Below are positions 7,689 to 9,069 of a stretch of 9,069 nt of DNA, one piece after another. The stretch lies in the NCBI GenBank assembly GCA_038231615.1, contig JBBRLA010000337.1:1-9069 (forward strand), in the 5' to 3' direction. Made by a program: the position numbers and the translations under genes. The notes beneath the pieces were generated by a model. The model was not told where the DNA came from, did not search any database, and saw only the letters and a list, made by a program, of their open reading frames with translations. Position 1 is the first letter of the stretch, and the number at the start of each line of letters is the position of its first letter. The DNA is from JBBRLA01 sp038231615. GTDB lineage: Bacteria; Myxococcota_A; Polyangia; Palsa-1104; JAEUJZ01.

Positions 7689-8276
7689 TTACTCCGCCGT
7701 CTCTTCGAACAGGTCCTTGACCTCGAACGCGAAGCGGTGATCGATTGCGCCGCCTAGCACCTCCAGCGCCCCCCGCTTGCGCGTCACGCTCTTCCAGCCC
7801 CGCGCAACCCGGCGGTAGTGCTCGACAGTCCGCGTCTCCGGGTCGATGAGCAGCACGTCCTTCAAACTCTCGATCTGCCGGTACAGAAAGAGCTTCTCCC
7901 CCCGGTCGTACTCCTCCGTAGAGGGCGAGAGCACCTCAAAGAGCAGCGACGGGTTCATCAGCACCATATTGTTGCCGCCCTTCGGATGGTACTCCGACTT
8001 GCCGCACACTATGCCCCCATCCGGGTAGGTATAGAAGCGCTTGCCCACGACGTGGATCCGCTGATCGCTGGTAAAGATCCGGCAGGACCCGCCCCGCAGC
8101 AGGTTGCCCAGGGCGATGATCGCATGGGCGCAGATCACATTGTGGCGCTCCGGTGCCCCCGCCATGGCGTAGACCCGTCCATCCAGGAACTCGTGTTTGG
8201 TCGGGCTCTCGTCCTCGAAGGACAGGTATTCCTCCTCGGTCCAAAGCACCTTGTGGGCATGGGCGACTTGCGGCAT
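7689..8276 (-). CDS. Uma2-family (DUF820) protein with PD-(D/E)XK nuclease fold
   Basis: A 195-aa protein matching the usual Uma2 length and layout. An N-terminal WTEEEYLSFEDES segment leads to KHEFLDGRVYAMAGA (27-41), the family's front signature, then a helix with ERHN (43-46). YPD (84-86), FEVLSPST (113-120) and EKLFLYRQ (127-134) supply the expected D86, E114 and K128 of a PD-(D/E)XK active site. LLIDPETRTVEHY (142-154) is the conserved closing strand pair. Uma2 proteins are annotated as putative restriction endonucleases, but their substrates are mostly unknown. The ATG at 8276 has an AGGA ribosome-binding site seven bases upstream. The gene is first in the run leading to the helicase and methylase (68-bp gap), so co-transcription is plausible. 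Uma2 genes are widely scattered in some genomes, so adjacency alone does not prove a shared role. Confidence 0.88.
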   Translation of the reverse strand: MPQVAHAHKVLWTEEEYLSFEDESPTKHEFLDGRVYAMAGAPERHNVICAHAIIALGNLLRGGSCRIFTSDQRIHVVGKRFYTYPDGGIVCGKSEYHPKGGNNMVLMNPSLLFEVLSPSTEEYDRGEKLFLYRQIESLKDVLLIDPETRTVEHYRRVARGWKSVTRKRGALEVLGGAIDHRFAFEVKDLFEETAE

Positions 8277-8286
8277 GAGCAGATCC

Positions 8287-8313
8287 TATTGCACGCACCA
8301 GGTGCGTGCAATA
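8287..8313. promoter_or_regulatory. 27-bp palindrome next to the Uma2 ribosome-binding site; operator or RNA hairpin
   Basis: Arms tattgcacgcacc (8287-8299) and ggtgcgtgcaata (8301-8313) are perfect 13-base inverted copies around a single A. The inner edge abuts the AGGA Shine-Dalgarno (8286-8283) of the Uma2 gene. As RNA it would give a 12-bp stem with a 3-base loop beside the ribosome-binding site. As DNA it resembles a dimeric repressor site. A weak promoter-like pair on the minus strand (TTGAGG, 16 bases, TATTGC) would place the palindrome across the -10 and start region. There is no T-run, so it is a poor intrinsic terminator for a leftward transcript. Confidence 0.5.
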
Positions 8314-8337
8314 AAGCTCTTGGGTCCATCCTCAAAT

Positions 8338-8439
8338 TTAAAACACATCAATCACACGAAATTTAGGAGCTTCCTTCTTCGCCGGGACCGCCTTCTTGCT
8401 CCCCATCGCGGACTTCTTCTTGGCCAGCGCCTTCTTCAC
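8338..8439 (-). pseudogene. Lys/Ala-rich C-terminal-like tail, possible remnant or 33-aa small ORF
   Basis: From a GTG at 8439 the minus strand reads KKALAKKKSAMGSKKAVPAK and ends APKFRVIDVF at the TAA (8340-8338). The Lys/Ala-rich run looks like the basic tail of a nucleic-acid-binding protein. The same frame stays open further upstream, but there it reads only Arg/Pro/Ser-rich sequence antisense to a plausible plus-strand gene. The protein-like part therefore stops near 8440-8460. The last codons (AAA TTT CGT GTG ATT GAT GTG TTT) are much more AT-rich than the preceding AAG/GCG codons. I do not recognise the family. It may be the 3' end of a truncated gene or a real micro-ORF; the ribosome-binding site for the GTG is poor. 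Confidence 0.3.
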
Positions 8440-8462
8440 GGTGGGCTGACCTGCACCGGGAG

Positions 8463-8711
8463 ATGCGGCCCTACCTGCCCACAAAGCACCCGATGAAGAA
8501 GGAACTGACCCGCCTGGCCGCCCTTTTGCGCGCCGGGGGCCCCAAGGGGATCGAGGGCCGGCGCTTCGCGATCTACTGCCTGGTCGCTGCCCGGCTGCCC
8601 AACTACTGCGGATACCTGAGCAACCTCGGCGACGTGCACGACCTTCCCGAGGCCCTGGGCGAACTGGTCCGCTTCTACCGGGACCTATTGCTCGGCCCCT
8701 GCTATTCGTGA
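8463..8711 (+). CDS. Hypothetical 82-aa protein, unrecognised
   Basis: The only plus-strand gene candidate in the window. Codon use is strongly coding-like, with G or C at nearly all third positions, and residue composition is globular: an amphipathic N-terminal helix (KKELTRLAALLRAGG), then RRFAIYCLVAARLPNYCGYL and EALGELVRFYRDLLL. Three cysteines are present (two in the middle, one near the C-terminus), with no spacing that marks a metal site. No signal peptide or membrane span is evident. The ATG at 8463 has GGGAG directly against it, which is too close for a normal Shine-Dalgarno. ATG 8493 (MKKELTRL) is an alternative without a clear site. The poor start and short length fit a 5'-truncated gene as well as a small intact one. 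No function can be assigned. Confidence 0.5.
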   Translation: MRPYLPTKHPMKKELTRLAALLRAGGPKGIEGRRFAIYCLVAARLPNYCGYLSNLGDVHDLPEALGELVRFYRDLLLGPCYS

Positions 8712-8760
8712 CGTGGGGGTAGCAATCACGTCCTCTTGGGCGACAACGACGACGAATAGC
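8701..8760. repeat. 9-bp inverted repeat between convergent genes
   Basis: gctattcgt (8701-8709) and acgaatagc (8752-8760) are perfect inverted copies 42 bases apart. The left arm overlaps the stop codon region of the plus-strand ORF, and the right arm lies 22 bases from the end of the convergent TPR gene. A shorter cgtga/tcacg pair (8707-8711, 8726-8730) sits partly inside. It could form a bidirectional terminator-like structure, but there is no T-run and the loop is long. Confidence 0.25.
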
Positions 8761-8782
8761 GAAGGATGAGCAGAACGGTTTC

Positions 8783-9069
8783 TTATTCGGACCCGACGCG
8801 TCGGTTGGTATAGATGCCGGCGCGGGCCTGCGCTGCATCGTGCCCTCGCCCTTGAGCCTCGTAGAGACTCGCCAGGTTGTCGCAGCCGGTGATGAAATCT
8901 GAGTGCTTTGCGCCGAGCACCTTCTCCCAAATCGCCAGGGCGCGCAGGTACAGCGGCTCCGCCTCCTCGTACTTCCCCTGCGCCCTATACAGCTCCGCCA
9001 GGTTGTTGCAGCTCGCGGCCACGGAGGGATGGTCCGGCCCCAGCGCCTTTTCTGAAATCGCCAGGTCGC
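8783..9069 (-). CDS. Tetratricopeptide-repeat protein (kinesin light chain type), C-terminal end, partial
   Basis: The gene enters from the right edge and ends at TAA 8785-8783; 94 residues are visible. The frame has no start of its own: it continues in frame to the window edge with DLAISEKALGPDHPSVAASC, so a GTG at 9022 is internal. The sequence is a 42-residue repeat of the TPR_12/kinesin-light-chain kind, with a full copy NNLAELYRAQGKYEEAEPLY and a following degenerate copy DNLASLYEAQGRGHDAAQAR that ends the array. The 126-bp period is visible in the DNA: gccaggttgt occurs at 8871 and 8997. Such arrays are protein-interaction scaffolds, often C-terminal to ATPase, NB-ARC or CHAT domains, but the rest of this protein is outside the window. 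It converges on the plus-strand ORF. Confidence 0.88.
   Translation of the reverse strand, partial: DLAISEKALGPDHPSVAASCNNLAELYRAQGKYEEAEPLYLRALAIWEKVLGAKHSDFITGCDNLASLYEAQGRGHDAAQARAGIYTNRRVGSE

Noticed and set aside
8440..8838. Upstream extension of the Lys/Ala-rich minus-strand frame to an ATG at 8838 (166 aa).
   Set aside because: Upstream of about 8460 it is antisense to an ORF with strong coding bias and overlaps the TPR gene in another frame. Its Arg/Pro/Gly/Ser composition is typical of a shadow.
1..9069. CRISPR array, tRNA, rRNA or integrase attachment site.
   Set aside because: No regularly spaced repeats, cloverleaf-like sequence, rRNA motif or tyrosine-integrase context was seen on either strand.

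Overview
The window is GC-rich (about 70% in most genes) and has the look of an accessory region from a high-GC, probably Gram-negative bacterium. It combines an anti-phage-type helicase/methylase operon, an Uma2-family nuclease-fold gene, a kinesin-light-chain-type TPR gene and the end of an IS21-family element. Uma2 and TPR genes of this kind are abundant in, for example, purple sulfur gammaproteobacteria, myxobacteria and cyanobacteria. Nothing here fixes the species.

Layout, left to right. Positions 1-122 are the start of an IS21-like insertion sequence that runs leftward out of the window: a TG-starting terminus, two 23-bp tandem repeats, and a good ribosome-binding site followed by the first seven codons of an istA-like gene. 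Fifty bases further right ends a large minus-strand operon that is read right to left. Its genes are an Uma2-family protein (8276-7689), a 1165-aa SNF2-type helicase (7620-4123) and a 1314-aa N6-adenine DNA methylase (4116-172). The last two are six bases apart and look translationally coupled. The helicase and methylase match, in order and size, the first two genes of class 1 DISARM (drmD, drmMI). No drmA, drmB or drmC follows within the window, because the IS element begins at once.

Upstream of the operon, a near-perfect 27-bp palindrome sits against the Shine-Dalgarno of the Uma2 gene. Beyond it is a small, scrambled-looking stretch: a Lys/Ala-rich C-terminal-like tail on the minus strand (8439-8338), then an unrecognised 82-aa plus-strand ORF (8463-8711). 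The window closes with the 3' end of a TPR-repeat gene on the minus strand (9069-8783).

Working model. The methylase modifies host DNA at a site set by its C-terminal recognition domain, and the helicase motor acts on unmodified invading DNA. The recognition-domain segment (about 640-1620) has clearly lower GC than the rest of the gene, which suggests it was swapped in from elsewhere. Whether this is a complete DISARM locus split by an IS element, a remnant, or a reduced helicase-methylase system using the Uma2 protein as its nuclease cannot be decided from the window alone.
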